From a virus: a stretch of 44,597 bases of DNA. This document shows positions 23,382 to 29,670 of the stretch, in pieces. Position 1 is the first letter of the stretch. The number at the start of each line of letters is the position of its first letter. The position numbers and the translations under genes were made by a program. Where the stretch lies: positions 1-44,597 of IMG/VR virus record IMGVR_UViG_3300036841_000277; one strand, given 5' to 3'. A model generated the notes under the pieces. It ran no database searches, was not told the DNA's origin, and worked only from the letters and a program-made list of their open reading frames with translations.

Positions 23382-24397
23382 GGCTCGTCAACGCCTATCG
23401 CTTCAACGGCGCGAACCCGCTGGCGCTGGGCACGCTCAACAACGCCTTCGACAACAAGCAGCTCTACTTCCTCGAGTTCGACGGGTCGACGTTCGAGCAG
23501 GGAACTGCTCCGACGACGCCGACGAACGCCACGCAGGGCGTCGCCTTCTCGCGCGACGCGCTCGTGTTTGCGGCGGTGCAGGCCGGATCACCTTACGTGC
23601 GGCTGTACCTGCTGTCGAGCGGTGCCTATGCGCTGCAGAGCAATCCTGCAAACCTGCCGGCCGGCGACGGGCGCGCGGTGTCGATGAACGCCGACGGCAC
23701 GGTCGTCGCGGTTGCGCATGCGACTACGCCGTTCATGACGGTCTACAGTCGGTCGGGCTCGACCTTCACAAAGATGGCAAACCCGAGCACGTTGCCGGCG
23801 GGCGACGGGCGTGGCATCTCGGTCTCGCCCGACGGCTCGCTGATCGCTTGCGCGCACGACAACAGCCCATTCGTGTCGATCTACTCGCAGTCGGGCGGCA
23901 CGCTGACGAAGCTCTCGAATCCCGGCACGCTGCCACCGAACACCGGCTATTCCTGCGCCTTCTCGCCGCTCGGCAACTTCCTTGCGGTCGGGCACGTGTC
24001 ATCGCCTTACGTCACCGTCTACTCGATCGGCGCGGGGCCGACCTTCACGAAACTGACGAACCCCGGAACGCTGCCGAACAACGTCGTCTACGGGCTGGGC
24101 TGGAATACCGACGAGACGCTGCTCGCCTGCGCCGGCGACAACTCGCCGTACCTCAACATCTACAGCCGCTCGGGATCCACGCTGACGAAGCTTTCGAACC
24201 CCGGCACGTTGCCGCCGAACAGCTCCTACGGTGCCGCCTTCAGCTCGGATGGCCGCTTTCTCGCGGTGGCGCACGACGACGCGCCGCGGGTGACGATCTA
24301 CGAGATCGCCAGCGGGCCGACGTTCACGAAGCTGTCCAACGCAGGCACCGCGCCGGTCTCGAACGGGCGCTCCGTCGCCTTCAGGTTCACGCCGTAG
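23378..24397 (+). CDS. Beta-propeller (WD40-like/YVTN-like) virion protein
   Basis: A 339-residue protein from an overlapping ATG (ATGA). It is made of about six or seven ~45-residue blades with the pattern '[46 protein letters not shown]'. The blade ends ([28 protein letters not shown]) form an obvious repeat and the unit begins with '[21 protein letters not shown]'. The small unit suggests a closed propeller. It is likely a virion or tail-associated binding protein; similar propeller proteins occur beside phage tail genes and have no established role. It also resembles the insertion in the tail-tip protein. Confidence 0.8.
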   Translation: MRLVNAYRFNGANPLALGTLNNAFDNKQLYFLEFDGSTFEQGTAPTTPTNATQGVAFSRDALVFAAVQAGSPYVRLYLLSSGAYALQSNPANLPAGDGRAVSMNADGTVVAVAHATTPFMTVYSRSGSTFTKMANPSTLPAGDGRGISVSPDGSLIACAHDNSPFVSIYSQSGGTLTKLSNPGTLPPNTGYSCAFSPLGNFLAVGHVSSPYVTVYSIGAGPTFTKLTNPGTLPNNVVYGLGWNTDETLLACAGDNSPYLNIYSRSGSTLTKLSNPGTLPPNSSYGAAFSSDGRFLAVAHDDAPRVTIYEIASGPTFTKLSNAGTAPVSNGRSVAFRFTP

Positions 24398-24407
24398 CCG
24401 GCCGCCG

Positions 24408-24427
24408 GCGGCTCGCGTCAGAGCCGC
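24408..24427 (+). promoter_or_regulatory. Hairpin between propeller and pilin genes
   Basis: A 7-bp stem (24408-24414 with 24421-24427) with a 6-base loop, directly after a perfect GCCGCCGGCGGC palindrome at 24401-24412 with which it overlaps. No T-tract follows, so it is not a clear terminator. It separates the last tail gene from the pilin gene in a 53-base gap. Confidence 0.3.
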
Positions 24428-24450
24428 GCCTTCCACCCCGGAGACCAACC

Positions 24451-24927
24451 ATGCGAGTCCATCGCAAGCCCTGCCGCGCGCAACGCGGCTTCACCCTGAT
24501 CGAACTCATGATCGTCATCGCGATCATCGGCATCCTCGCGGCCGTCGCGTTGCCGGCGTACACCGACTACACGAAACGCGCGAAGGTCAGCGAGATCGTC
24601 CTCGCGACCGCGCCATGTCGCCTCGCCGTGACCGAGGGCTACCAGACGGGCATCGCGCCCGGAGCCGGCAAGTGGGGTTGTGAGAGCACGACGCCGTCGC
24701 AGTACGTCGCCAGCGTCACGACGACCGCAGAAGGCCAGATCGTGGTCACCGCGGGCGGGGGTATCGATGCGGCCATCGACGGCAAGACGTTGACGCTCAC
24801 GCCGCTCGGTCCCGATGGTGCTGCGCTGACTCCGAGTGCCATAGGCCAGAACGTTGGCTTGTGGAGGTGCGGCGGCGACGGCACGACGATCGCGCGCAAG
24901 TACCTGCCCGCGACCTGCCGGTCCTGA
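24451..24927 (+). CDS. Type IVa pilin (PilA-like major pilin), phage-encoded
   Basis: A 158-residue prepilin. Residues 1-13 are a short basic leader ending in Gly13, followed by Phe14: the prepilin peptidase site RG|FTLIE, with Glu5 of the mature protein present. The hydrophobic N-terminal helix ([19 protein letters not shown]) and [10 protein letters not shown] are canonical. Residues ~55-158 are the globular head, with a Cys pair near residue 52-70 (APCRLAV...KWGCES) and a C-terminal disulphide loop [19 protein letters not shown] as in group I pilins of beta-proteobacteria. All functional parts are present. Prepilin peptidase and assembly genes are absent, so it must rely on the host. It follows the tail genes in the same direction, which is unusual. 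Confidence 0.9.
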   Translation: MRVHRKPCRAQRGFTLIELMIVIAIIGILAAVALPAYTDYTKRAKVSEIVLATAPCRLAVTEGYQTGIAPGAGKWGCESTTPSQYVASVTTTAEGQIVVTAGGGIDAAIDGKTLTLTPLGPDGAALTPSAIGQNVGLWRCGGDGTTIARKYLPATCRS

Positions 24928-24941
24928 AGCCACAAACAGGA

Positions 24942-25043
24942 TTGCCCCGATGCCCCGATCCCGAGGGCCTGCGTTCGGACGTCGATTTCCTCGCGCACCT
25001 GACGCAGGCGCGGCTGCGGTTTGCATTGCTGCAGGAGGTCTAG
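24942..25043 (+). CDS. Possible 33-residue small protein before the holin/spanin pair
   Basis: From TTG 24942 a short frame reads PRCPDPEGLRSDVDFLAHLTQARLRFALLQEV and stops at 25041-25043 directly before the next ATG. The second half looks protein-like (an amphipathic helix). No good Shine-Dalgarno is seen, and the frame extends back into the pilin gene. It may be a genuine small gene or chance. Confidence 0.3.
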   Translation: MPRCPDPEGLRSDVDFLAHLTQARLRFALLQEV

Positions 25044-25364
25044 ATGACGATGAGAGAAACCGACAGGGTGCCGCTCGATGGCGCGGCATCGACGCCGCCG
25101 ATTCGCATCACGCGCGAGATCCCGCTGTGGGGGCTCGTGAGCATGCTGCTCGCGCTCGGCGGGCAGGCCATCGCCCTCTACTACAGCCAGCAGGAACAGG
25201 CGCGCGAGCTGGCGCGGCAGGGCGCCCGTCAAGCCGAGATGGCCGCTGACCTGCGCAGCATCGCCACGGACATCCAGAAGGGCAGTTTGGACACCGCGAA
25301 GCTGAACTTCACGGTCGAGAGCATGCAGCAACGCCTGGCGATCCTCGAGGCGAAGACGAAATGA
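25044..25364 (+). CDS. Single-TM plus coiled-coil protein, holin/i-spanin-like
   Basis: A 106-residue protein with a clear GGAGG seven bases upstream. Residues 1-27 are polar, 28-47 are a transmembrane helix (LWGLVSMLLALGGQAIALYY), and the rest is a heptad-rich coiled coil (ELARQGARQAEMAADLRSIATD). This is the layout of i-spanins and of some single-TM holins. The next gene overlaps by four bases and encodes a small lipoprotein, so an i-spanin/o-spanin pair (Rz/Rz1-like) is the simplest reading. It could equally be a holin. Late expression with the lysis module is expected. Confidence 0.55.
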   Translation: MTMRETDRVPLDGAASTPPIRITREIPLWGLVSMLLALGGQAIALYYSQQEQARELARQGARQAEMAADLRSIATDIQKGSLDTAKLNFTVESMQQRLAILEAKTK

Positions 25365-25564
25365 AGCGCCTGCTCGCCTCTCTCATCGTCCTCGCGCTCC
25401 TCCCCGGCTGCGCATCGATGAAGCCCACGATCCGCTGCTCGCTCGACGGCAAGGCGGAGGTGATGCAGGGCATCTTCGGCATCGGTGTCGGCCAGGCGCT
25501 GCCGGAGGCCGATCGGCTGTGCGCACCGGTCGTTGCGCCGCCGGCATCGGGGGCATCGCGATGA
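25361..25564 (+). CDS. Small lipoprotein, o-spanin-like
   Basis: A 67-residue protein: signal peptide MKRLLASLIVLALLPGCAS with a lipobox LLPG-Cys17, then a short mature part of about 50 residues with a Pro/Ala-rich end. Small outer-membrane lipoproteins next to a single-TM coiled-coil protein are typical of Rz1-like o-spanins. The overlap (ATGA) supports coupled expression. The Pro content is modest for Rz1, so this is a probable, not certain, assignment. Confidence 0.6.
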   Translation: MKRLLASLIVLALLPGCASMKPTIRCSLDGKAEVMQGIFGIGVGQALPEADRLCAPVVAPPASGASR

Positions 25565-25962
25565 TCCACTACGCCGAGGTCACCGGGACGCTGTACTTCT
25601 ACACGCAGTTGACTGGCAACCCGTACGCCGAGCGCCGCGACTACGAGGGCGTCTGCACCGTGCTGTGGGTGTCCGACGGCGTCGTCTACTTGAAGGCGCT
25701 GCGGGCCGACATGGACCGCGCGATGCAGCGCGAGCTGCTCGACTGGTTCGTCTCGCGCGGGATCAAGTGCGTGAAGGCCGAGCGCGCGCCGGGGCGGTCG
25801 CTGCCTCTCGCGCGCCGCGTCGGCGATCACGACGAGATCGACGTCTCGGAGCTGGTGGCGCGCTTCAAGGCGGCGGAGACGCCGCGGCCGCCGCCGAAGG
25901 GTCCGCTGCGGCGCCGCGGCGAGCCCGATTGGGAGCCGACGCAGCCGGGGCTCCTGCCGTGA
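25561..25962 (+). CDS. Hypothetical phage protein
   Basis: A 133-residue protein from ATG 25561, which overlaps the lipoprotein stop (ATGA). It starts IHYAEVTGTLYFYTQLTGNPYAERRDYEGVCTVLWVSDGVVYLKALRADM (beta-rich), and ends basic and Pro-rich. It has no signal peptide or membrane segment. It lies in the lysis/cargo module and I do not recognise it. Its stop (25960-25962) overlaps a GTG start of the next, frameshifted gene. Confidence 0.6.
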   Translation: MIHYAEVTGTLYFYTQLTGNPYAERRDYEGVCTVLWVSDGVVYLKALRADMDRAMQRELLDWFVSRGIKCVKAERAPGRSLPLARRVGDHDEIDVSELVARFKAAETPRPPPKGPLRRRGEPDWEPTQPGLLP

Positions 25963-26262
25963 AGGCGCGGCGCTGCACGAACCTGCTGGAGCGCGCGCTG
26001 CGCGATGACGGCGGCGGCGTCGAGCGTGGCGACTTCGAGATCGTCACAGCGCCGAGCGGGCAGCGGAATCTCTGGCTCTGCTGTCCTGGCTGCGGCTCCG
26101 TGTCCGCGCTGCCGTTGCGGCCGGTCGTCGCGCCGGGCAAACCGCCGGGCGGCGTCGTGGGAGTTCGACGACAACGCCGATGCGCCGACGCTGGACCCAT
26201 CGATCCACCACCTCGGTTGCTGGCACGGCTGGTTGCGCGCCGGCGAGTTCACGGCCTGTTGA
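25959..26262 (+). pseudogene. DUF6527-like gene broken by a frameshift
   Basis: From GTG 25959 one frame reads NLLERALRDDGGGVERGDFEIV ... LWLCCPGCGSVSALPL up to about position 26150. A second frame (shifted by one base) then reads ASWEFDDNADAPTLDPSIHHLGCWHGWLRAGEFTAC to the TGA at 26260-26262. Joined, the two halves give the order expected for DUF6527 phage proteins: a Cys-x2-Cys metal-like pair, a W-x-F-D strand, P-T-L-x-P-S-I and a C-terminal C-x-W/F-H-G-W motif with 'GEF'. A single-base change, an assembly error or recoding are possible. No other start codon makes the second half complete. Confidence 0.5.
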
Positions 26263-26289
26263 GGCCGCCCACCAGAAAGGAGCCACGCC

Positions 26290-26960
26290 ATGCGGCCCAT
26301 CATCACCGCCCTCTGCCTCTCTTTCGCGCTCGTCGCCGGTGCGGCGGCGCGCGTCCGCGTTCCTTCCGAGCCGCCGGTACCGCCCGCGGCGACACCCGCC
26401 GCCGCGGCCGCGCAAGCCGCCGCGGCGAGCGTCTGCCGCGCTATCCAGCCGTTCTACTGGGAGATCGGCGACGCGGGCGCCATGCTCGCGTCCGGCAGCG
26501 TCGGCAGCGGCGCGCCGACGCGCACGACGGTCCTCGGCATCGCCTCGGCCTCGAAGATGCTGTACGGCGCCTACGTGGCCGAGACCACGCCGGCGCCGAC
26601 GGCGGCCGACCGCCAGGCGCTCAACATGACCGCCGGCTACGCCAGCTTCGACAAGTGCACCGCGCGCCAGACCGTCGCCGCGTGCGCCGCGCCGGAGAAC
26701 GACGACCTGGTGCCCTCCGCCGTCGGCCGCTTCGCCTACAGCGGCGGCGACATGCAGCACCACGCCGCGCAGGGCCCGCTCAGCCGGATGTCGGCGCGCC
26801 AGCTCGGCCCAGAGATGTCGCGCGTGCTCGGCGCGCCCATCACCTTCCGCCAGCCGCTGATCGCCGGAGGCGCGCATATCAGCCCGGCCGGCTACGCGAC
26901 GGTGCTGCAGCGCGTGATGCGCGGCGAGCTGCGCCTGGGCGCGCTGCTGGGCAAGACCAC
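26290..26960 (+). pseudogene. Serine hydrolase (beta-lactamase-like), truncated by IS sequence
   Basis: From ATG 26290 the protein has a signal peptide (RPIITALCLSFALVAGAAAR), a Pro/Ala-rich segment, and the SxxK motif in IASASKMLYGAYV (~residue 95), with FYWEIGDAGAMLASGS before it and DDLVPSAVGRFAYSGGDMQHHAAQ after it, as in periplasmic serine hydrolases of the class A/C beta-lactamase superfamily. Homology ends at about LRLGALLGK (26958), where IS1595-type transposase coding begins in another frame. The open frame continues to 27099 with nonsense. The C-terminal third, including any KTG-type motif, is lost, so the product is probably inactive. Confidence 0.7.
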
Positions 26961-27776
26961 TACAGGCTGGAAGGTGCGGCGCATCGGCCGGGCCTATGGA
27001 AGTGCCGCGACTGCCGCGCGCAGTTCACCGTCACGGTCGGCACCGTGTTCGAGTCGAGCAAGGTCAAGCTCCACCTGTGGCTCCAGGTCGCGTACCTGAT
27101 GAGCGCCAGCAAGAAGGGCATCAGCGCGAAGCAGGTCGAGCGGATGATCGGCGTCACGTACAAGACGGCGTGGTTCATGTGCCACCGGGTGCGCGAGGCG
27201 ATGCGCGACGAGATCGTCGGCCAGCTCGGCGGCGCCGGCAAGATCGTCGAGGTCGACGAGACCTACTACGGCCGCGAGGACAACAGCAGCAAGCGCAAGC
27301 GGCCCGCGAAGGCTGGCGCCGCGTTGGTCGAGGCAAACAAGATCGTGTCGCTGGTCGAGCGCGGAGGCAAGGTGCGCTCGTTCCACGTCGCCGACGTGAC
27401 CGGCCCGAACCTCAAGGCGATCCTTGAGAGCCAGATCGACCGCGACACGCATGTCATGACGGACTCAAGCCCGCGCTACAACGTCGTCAAGCGTGCGCCG
27501 AGCTTCGCGGGCTACGATCAGGTGAACCACAGCAAGGGCGAGTACGTTCGCGGCGCCGCCCACACCAACACCGTCGAGGGTTACTTCTCGATTCTCAAGC
27601 GTGGTCTGGTCGGAACTTTCCATCACGTCAGCAGCCAGCATCTGCACCGCTACACCAACGAGTTCGACTTCCGCTACAACCATCGGCAAGCCGTCGGCTA
27701 CGATGACGTGCAGCGCACGCAAGCGCTGCTCAGCGGCATCGTCGGCAAGCGCCTGACCTACCGGGGGACTCATTGA
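26961..27776 (+). pseudogene. IS1595-family (ISXO2-like) transposase, 5'-truncated
   Basis: From codon 26961 the frame reads RLEGAAHRPGLWKCRDCRAQFTVTVGTVFESS, the middle of an IS1595 transposase: the second half of the zinc ribbon, then HTH (ISAKQVERMIGVTYKTAWFM) and the catalytic domain with D in VEVDETYYGRE, D in VMTDSSPRYN and E in NTVEGYFSILKRG. The C-terminus TYRGTH is normal. The usual N-terminus (about 40-50 residues with the first zinc pair) is missing and replaced by the serine hydrolase. It reads in the same frame as a long open frame that starts upstream, which is not a natural gene. Probably non-functional. Confidence 0.8.
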
Positions 27777-27949
27777 GCGGAACAAGGTCTGGAAGGCGAT
27801 CAACGCCGCCGCCAGAGCCGAGCGCGACAGAAGGCGCGCCCAGTGGTGTCGCGTTCGACGACGTGCTGCGGCGGATGCTGGCGACGCCCCCGCCGGGAGA
27901 TCGTGCCAAGAAGCCCACGCGCAAGGCGGGCAAGAAGCCGCCCGGCTAG
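27773..27949 (+). CDS. Small IS1595 accessory ORF
   Basis: A 58-residue frame (TTG 27773 to TAG 27949) overlapping the transposase stop. It ends FDDVLRRMLATPPPGDRAKKPTRKAGKKPPG: an acidic-hydrophobic helix followed by a Lys/Pro tail, like the small ORFs that follow transposases in several IS1595 elements. It supports the view that the 3' part of the element is intact. Function is not established. Confidence 0.55.
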   Translation: MSGTRSGRRSTPPPEPSATEGAPSGVAFDDVLRRMLATPPPGDRAKKPTRKAGKKPPG

Positions 27950-27982
27950 CCTCGTACCGTAGCCCTTGCTACACTAGGGGGT

Positions 27983-28042
27983 GCGCACGATGAAGCCGAA
28001 CCCCGCTCTGCCAGGAACCGGATTTCATGCCTCATCGTGCGC
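27983..28042. repeat. 11-bp inverted repeat near the IS end
   Basis: GCGCACGATGA (27983-27993) and TCATCGTGCGC (28032-28042) are perfect inverted repeats separated by 38 bases. They lie between the IS accessory ORF and the tRNA-like element. It could be a stem, an IS end remnant or chance in GC-rich DNA; IS1595 ends could not be confirmed. Confidence 0.4.
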
Positions 28043-28048
28043 GCCGTT

Positions 28049-28119
28049 TGGTGGAGGTGAGGGGAATCGAACCCCCGGCGTCCAAGGTGGGTAGCCCAGC
28101 CGCCATACCAATCACCCCC
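28049..28119 (-). tRNA. tRNA-like element, tmRNA/alanine-like acceptor features
   Basis: The minus strand reads a complete 7-bp acceptor stem (GGGGGTG / CACCTCC), an encoded CCA end, discriminator A and a perfect T-arm (GGGGG TTCGATT CCCCT) in 71 nt. The third acceptor pair is G-U, the alanine identity pair, and GGAC precedes the T-arm, both hallmarks of tmRNA tRNA-like domains. GGGGGTGATT also resembles the tmRNA 5' end. The D-arm is too short and the only anticodon-like loop (CTACCCA) is weakly stemmed and would read ACC, unusual in bacteria. Options: tmRNA-derived mini element, degenerate phage tRNA, or attachment remnant. Confidence 0.5.
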
Positions 28120-28131
28120 AGCGAACATTCA

Positions 28132-28151
28132 GGCGGCCCTTCGGGGCCGTC
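28132..28151. terminator. Strong 8-bp UUCG hairpin between the IS region and the DUF5343-like gene
   Basis: Stem 28132-28139 with 28144-28151, loop TTCG (28140-28143), one G-U pair, followed on the + strand by TGTCTTT. It separates the + strand lysis/cargo region from the convergent minus-strand gene at 28160. It may stop rightward transcription, and serve as a 3' hairpin for the leftward gene. Confidence 0.5.
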
Positions 28152-28159
28152 TGTCTTTG

Positions 28160-28930
28160 TTAGCCGCCCTCCTTCTTCGCGGTCGGGGGCGCCGACGGTA
28201 CAGCCGGGGGCTTGATGCCCTTCCAGCGCGTGACGTAGGCGTTGAACATCGTCTGCAACAGCGTCCAGTCGGCCTCATCGAAGTCGGCGGGGATGCTGAT
28301 CCTGACCTTGCGGTTGATCGGGATCGGGATCTCGAACTTCATGACGGCGTCGCGCTCGGTGTGACCCTCGTCCTCCTCCTCGTCGTCCTCGTCGTCACCA
28401 TCGGCTTTCGGCGCCTTCTTCGCGCTTGCCGGCGCGGCCTTCTTGGCGGCGCCGTTCCGTTGTGGCTGAGGGGGCGCCTTCAGGCCCGGCGAGGTCTTGA
28501 TCCCGGCGTCCTTCGCGGCCGACAGGAAGAAGGAGATCGCGCGGATCACCGTGCTGCCGGTGATCTCCTGAGCGCGGAACTTCTCCTCAACCTGCTTGCT
28601 GCTCGCCCGCGCCAGATCGAACTCGGGATCGTTGAACAGCCACGGGTATGCGTTGCGCAAGACCTCCGAGAGGATCGGTCCGCGCTCGGCGTCGGACGCC
28701 ATGACGAACCGCTCGAACAGCGGCAGCGGCTTGCCGGCGTCGTCGATCAGCTTGAGGTACTTGAGAGCGTGCAGGTGGCCCAGGATCACCGAGCCGGACG
28801 CCTTCGGCAGGTGGCTCTTGTCCACTCGGAGCGGTATGTGGCCGTCCTCGCGGAACTGGTTCAGGAACCCCGTCAGGGGTCGGTAGGATGTGAAGGCCGG
28901 AGCCGCCGGCTTCTGCGGTAGAGATGCCAT
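28160..28930 (-). CDS. DUF5343-like protein
   Basis: A 256-residue protein, ATG at 28930 behind AAGGG (an upstream in-frame ATG would add about 21 residues). Residues 15-120 (FTSYRPLTGFLNQFREDGHIPLRVDKSHLPKASGSVILGHLHALKYLKLID) resemble DUF5343 with its small winged-helix-like fold. A Lys/Ala linker and an acidic stretch (DGDDEDDEEEDEGH) follow, then a C-terminal domain FEIPIPINRKVRISIPADFDEADW. The gene stands alone, with its own promoter, next to attP, a usual spot for cargo ('moron') genes. DNA-binding or a defence-related role is possible but not shown. Confidence 0.65.
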   Translation of the reverse strand: MASLPQKPAAPAFTSYRPLTGFLNQFREDGHIPLRVDKSHLPKASGSVILGHLHALKYLKLIDDAGKPLPLFERFVMASDAERGPILSEVLRNAYPWLFNDPEFDLARASSKQVEEKFRAQEITGSTVIRAISFFLSAAKDAGIKTSPGLKAPPQPQRNGAAKKAAPASAKKAPKADGDDEDDEEEDEGHTERDAVMKFEIPIPINRKVRISIPADFDEADWTLLQTMFNAYVTRWKGIKPPAVPSAPPTAKKEGG

Positions 28931-28943
28931 CGTCGAACCCTTT

Positions 28944-28995
28944 CGTTCTGCCAGGAACGCAGGGCGACTATAGCAGAACGCAGAACGGCGCAAGC
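28944..28995 (-). promoter_or_regulatory. Promoter and operator-like palindrome of the DUF5343-like gene
   Basis: On the minus strand CTATAGT (28967-28973) gives a good -10, with a weaker TTGCGC about 15 bases upstream. Between it and the gene lies CGTTC-N6-GAACG (28944-28948 / 28955-28959), an inverted repeat that could bind a regulator. Lone-standing promoters are common for moron genes. Confidence 0.4.
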
Positions 28996-29045
28996 GGCTT
29001 TCTGCGTCAACGACACTGAGCGGTCGCAGGCGCTGGGTTTGTCAA

Positions 29046-29198
29046 CTACATAAGTATCATGCGGACCTCGCACGAGCCCTCGACGCGCTCGGCGCCGGGA
29101 TAGGCGGCCGCGTCTTCGGCCGTCATCCTCCAGCTCGACTTGTAGCGGCGGCCGTCGCCGTTCGTCAGCCACCACCGCCAGAACTCGACGGGCCTCAT
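29046..29198 (-). CDS. Small hypothetical phage protein
   Basis: A 50-residue protein MRPVEFWRWWLTNGDGRRYKSSWRMTAEDAA followed by an Asp/Glu and Arg segment. Its ATG (29198) overlaps the stop of the upstream small gene (ATGA). Trp-rich start is distinctive. It lies on the far side of the integrase and att site, so it may be expressed with the early operon by read-through. No known function. Confidence 0.6.
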   Translation of the reverse strand: MRPVEFWRWWLTNGDGRRYKSSWRMTAEDAAAYPGAERVEGSCEVRMILM

Positions 29199-29392
29199 CG
29201 CCGCGTCGCCTTCGGCGCCGGGGCGCTCGCGTGGTACCGGCGCGCAGCATCCGCGGGGTCGACATGGGGCCGGTACTGCGCGACCGCGACCGCGTGCGCC
29301 GCGCGGTTCGCGAAGCCCTGCGCGTCGGCCAGGTGCGGCCGGAGGCGCACGAGCTCGGCGACGAAGGCGCTGATCCAGTCGCGGCGGTCCAT
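29195..29392 (-). CDS. Small helical phage protein
   Basis: A 65-residue protein from ATG 29392 (MDRRDWISAFVAELVRLRPHL), amphipathic helix then a Pro/Ala/Arg-rich tail. The frame stays open to 29446 with a TTG, but that extension runs into the inverted repeats next to attP and lacks a good ribosome site. It overlaps the following small gene by four bases. Unknown function. Confidence 0.6.
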   Translation of the reverse strand: MDRRDWISAFVAELVRLRPHLADAQGFANRAAHAVAVAQYRPHVDPADAARRYHASAPAPKATRR

Positions 29393-29402
29393 CGAAGCGG
29401 GA

Positions 29403-29441
29403 TACTGGATATTGGACGCGTTCCAATAAGCGTCCAATATC
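29403..29441. repeat. Inverted repeat, candidate integrase/excisionase arm site (left arm)
   Basis: GATATTGGACGC (29408-29419) and its exact reverse complement (29430-29441) are separated by a 10-base spacer. The first copy is part of a 16-bp direct repeat whose second copy lies on the other side of the tRNA-Asn core at 29647-29662. This layout fits arm-type integrase or excisionase binding sites of an attP. Confidence 0.55.
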
Positions 29442-29487
29442 GGCAAACGACAAGGGGCTAGGCAGATACCTAACCACTTGATTTTTA

Positions 29488-29532
29488 TGGCTCCCCGACC
29501 TGGGCTCGAACCAGGGACCTACGGATTAACAG
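29488..29532 (-). other. attP core: 3' half of tRNA-Asn(GTT)
   Basis: The minus strand reads 45 nt of tRNA-Asn from the anticodon loop (CTGTTAATC, anticodon GTT) through the variable loop and T-arm (CCTGG TTCGAGC CCAGG) to the acceptor end TCGGGGA-G-CCA. No 5' half exists here. A phage that integrates into tRNA genes carries the 3' part so that the host gene is restored. Position beside the int gene with repeats on both sides is typical attP. Confidence 0.8.
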
Positions 29533-29646
29533 GCGGACCCACCGACCGCCCGGAAACCCGCATGGATGCTCGCTCTGGGCATTGCGAGGTTCCAGTATCT
29601 GCCGGTCCTGGCGCGGGGCATCTGCGGGGCGAGAGCGACGGTCAAC

Positions 29647-29662
29647 TACTGGATATTGGACG
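29647..29662. repeat. Direct repeat partner, candidate arm site (right arm)
   Basis: TACTGGATATTGGACG here is identical to 29403-29418, about 244 bases away, on the other side of the att core. An additional CCAGTATC (29592-29599) is the reverse complement of GATACTGG at 29401. Repeats on both sides of the core suggest the two arms of attP. Confidence 0.55.
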
Positions 29663-29670
29663 ATCTTGGC

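Noticed and set aside
25485-27776. One 763-codon frame from lipoprotein region to transposase
   Set aside because: It stitches unrelated sequence; only its last 272 codons are transposase, the rest is out-of-frame with the lipoprotein and hydrolase.
28027-28215. 62-codon ORF with EVRGIEPPASK
   Set aside because: This is the well-known spurious translation of a tRNA 3' end; it overlaps the tRNA-like element.
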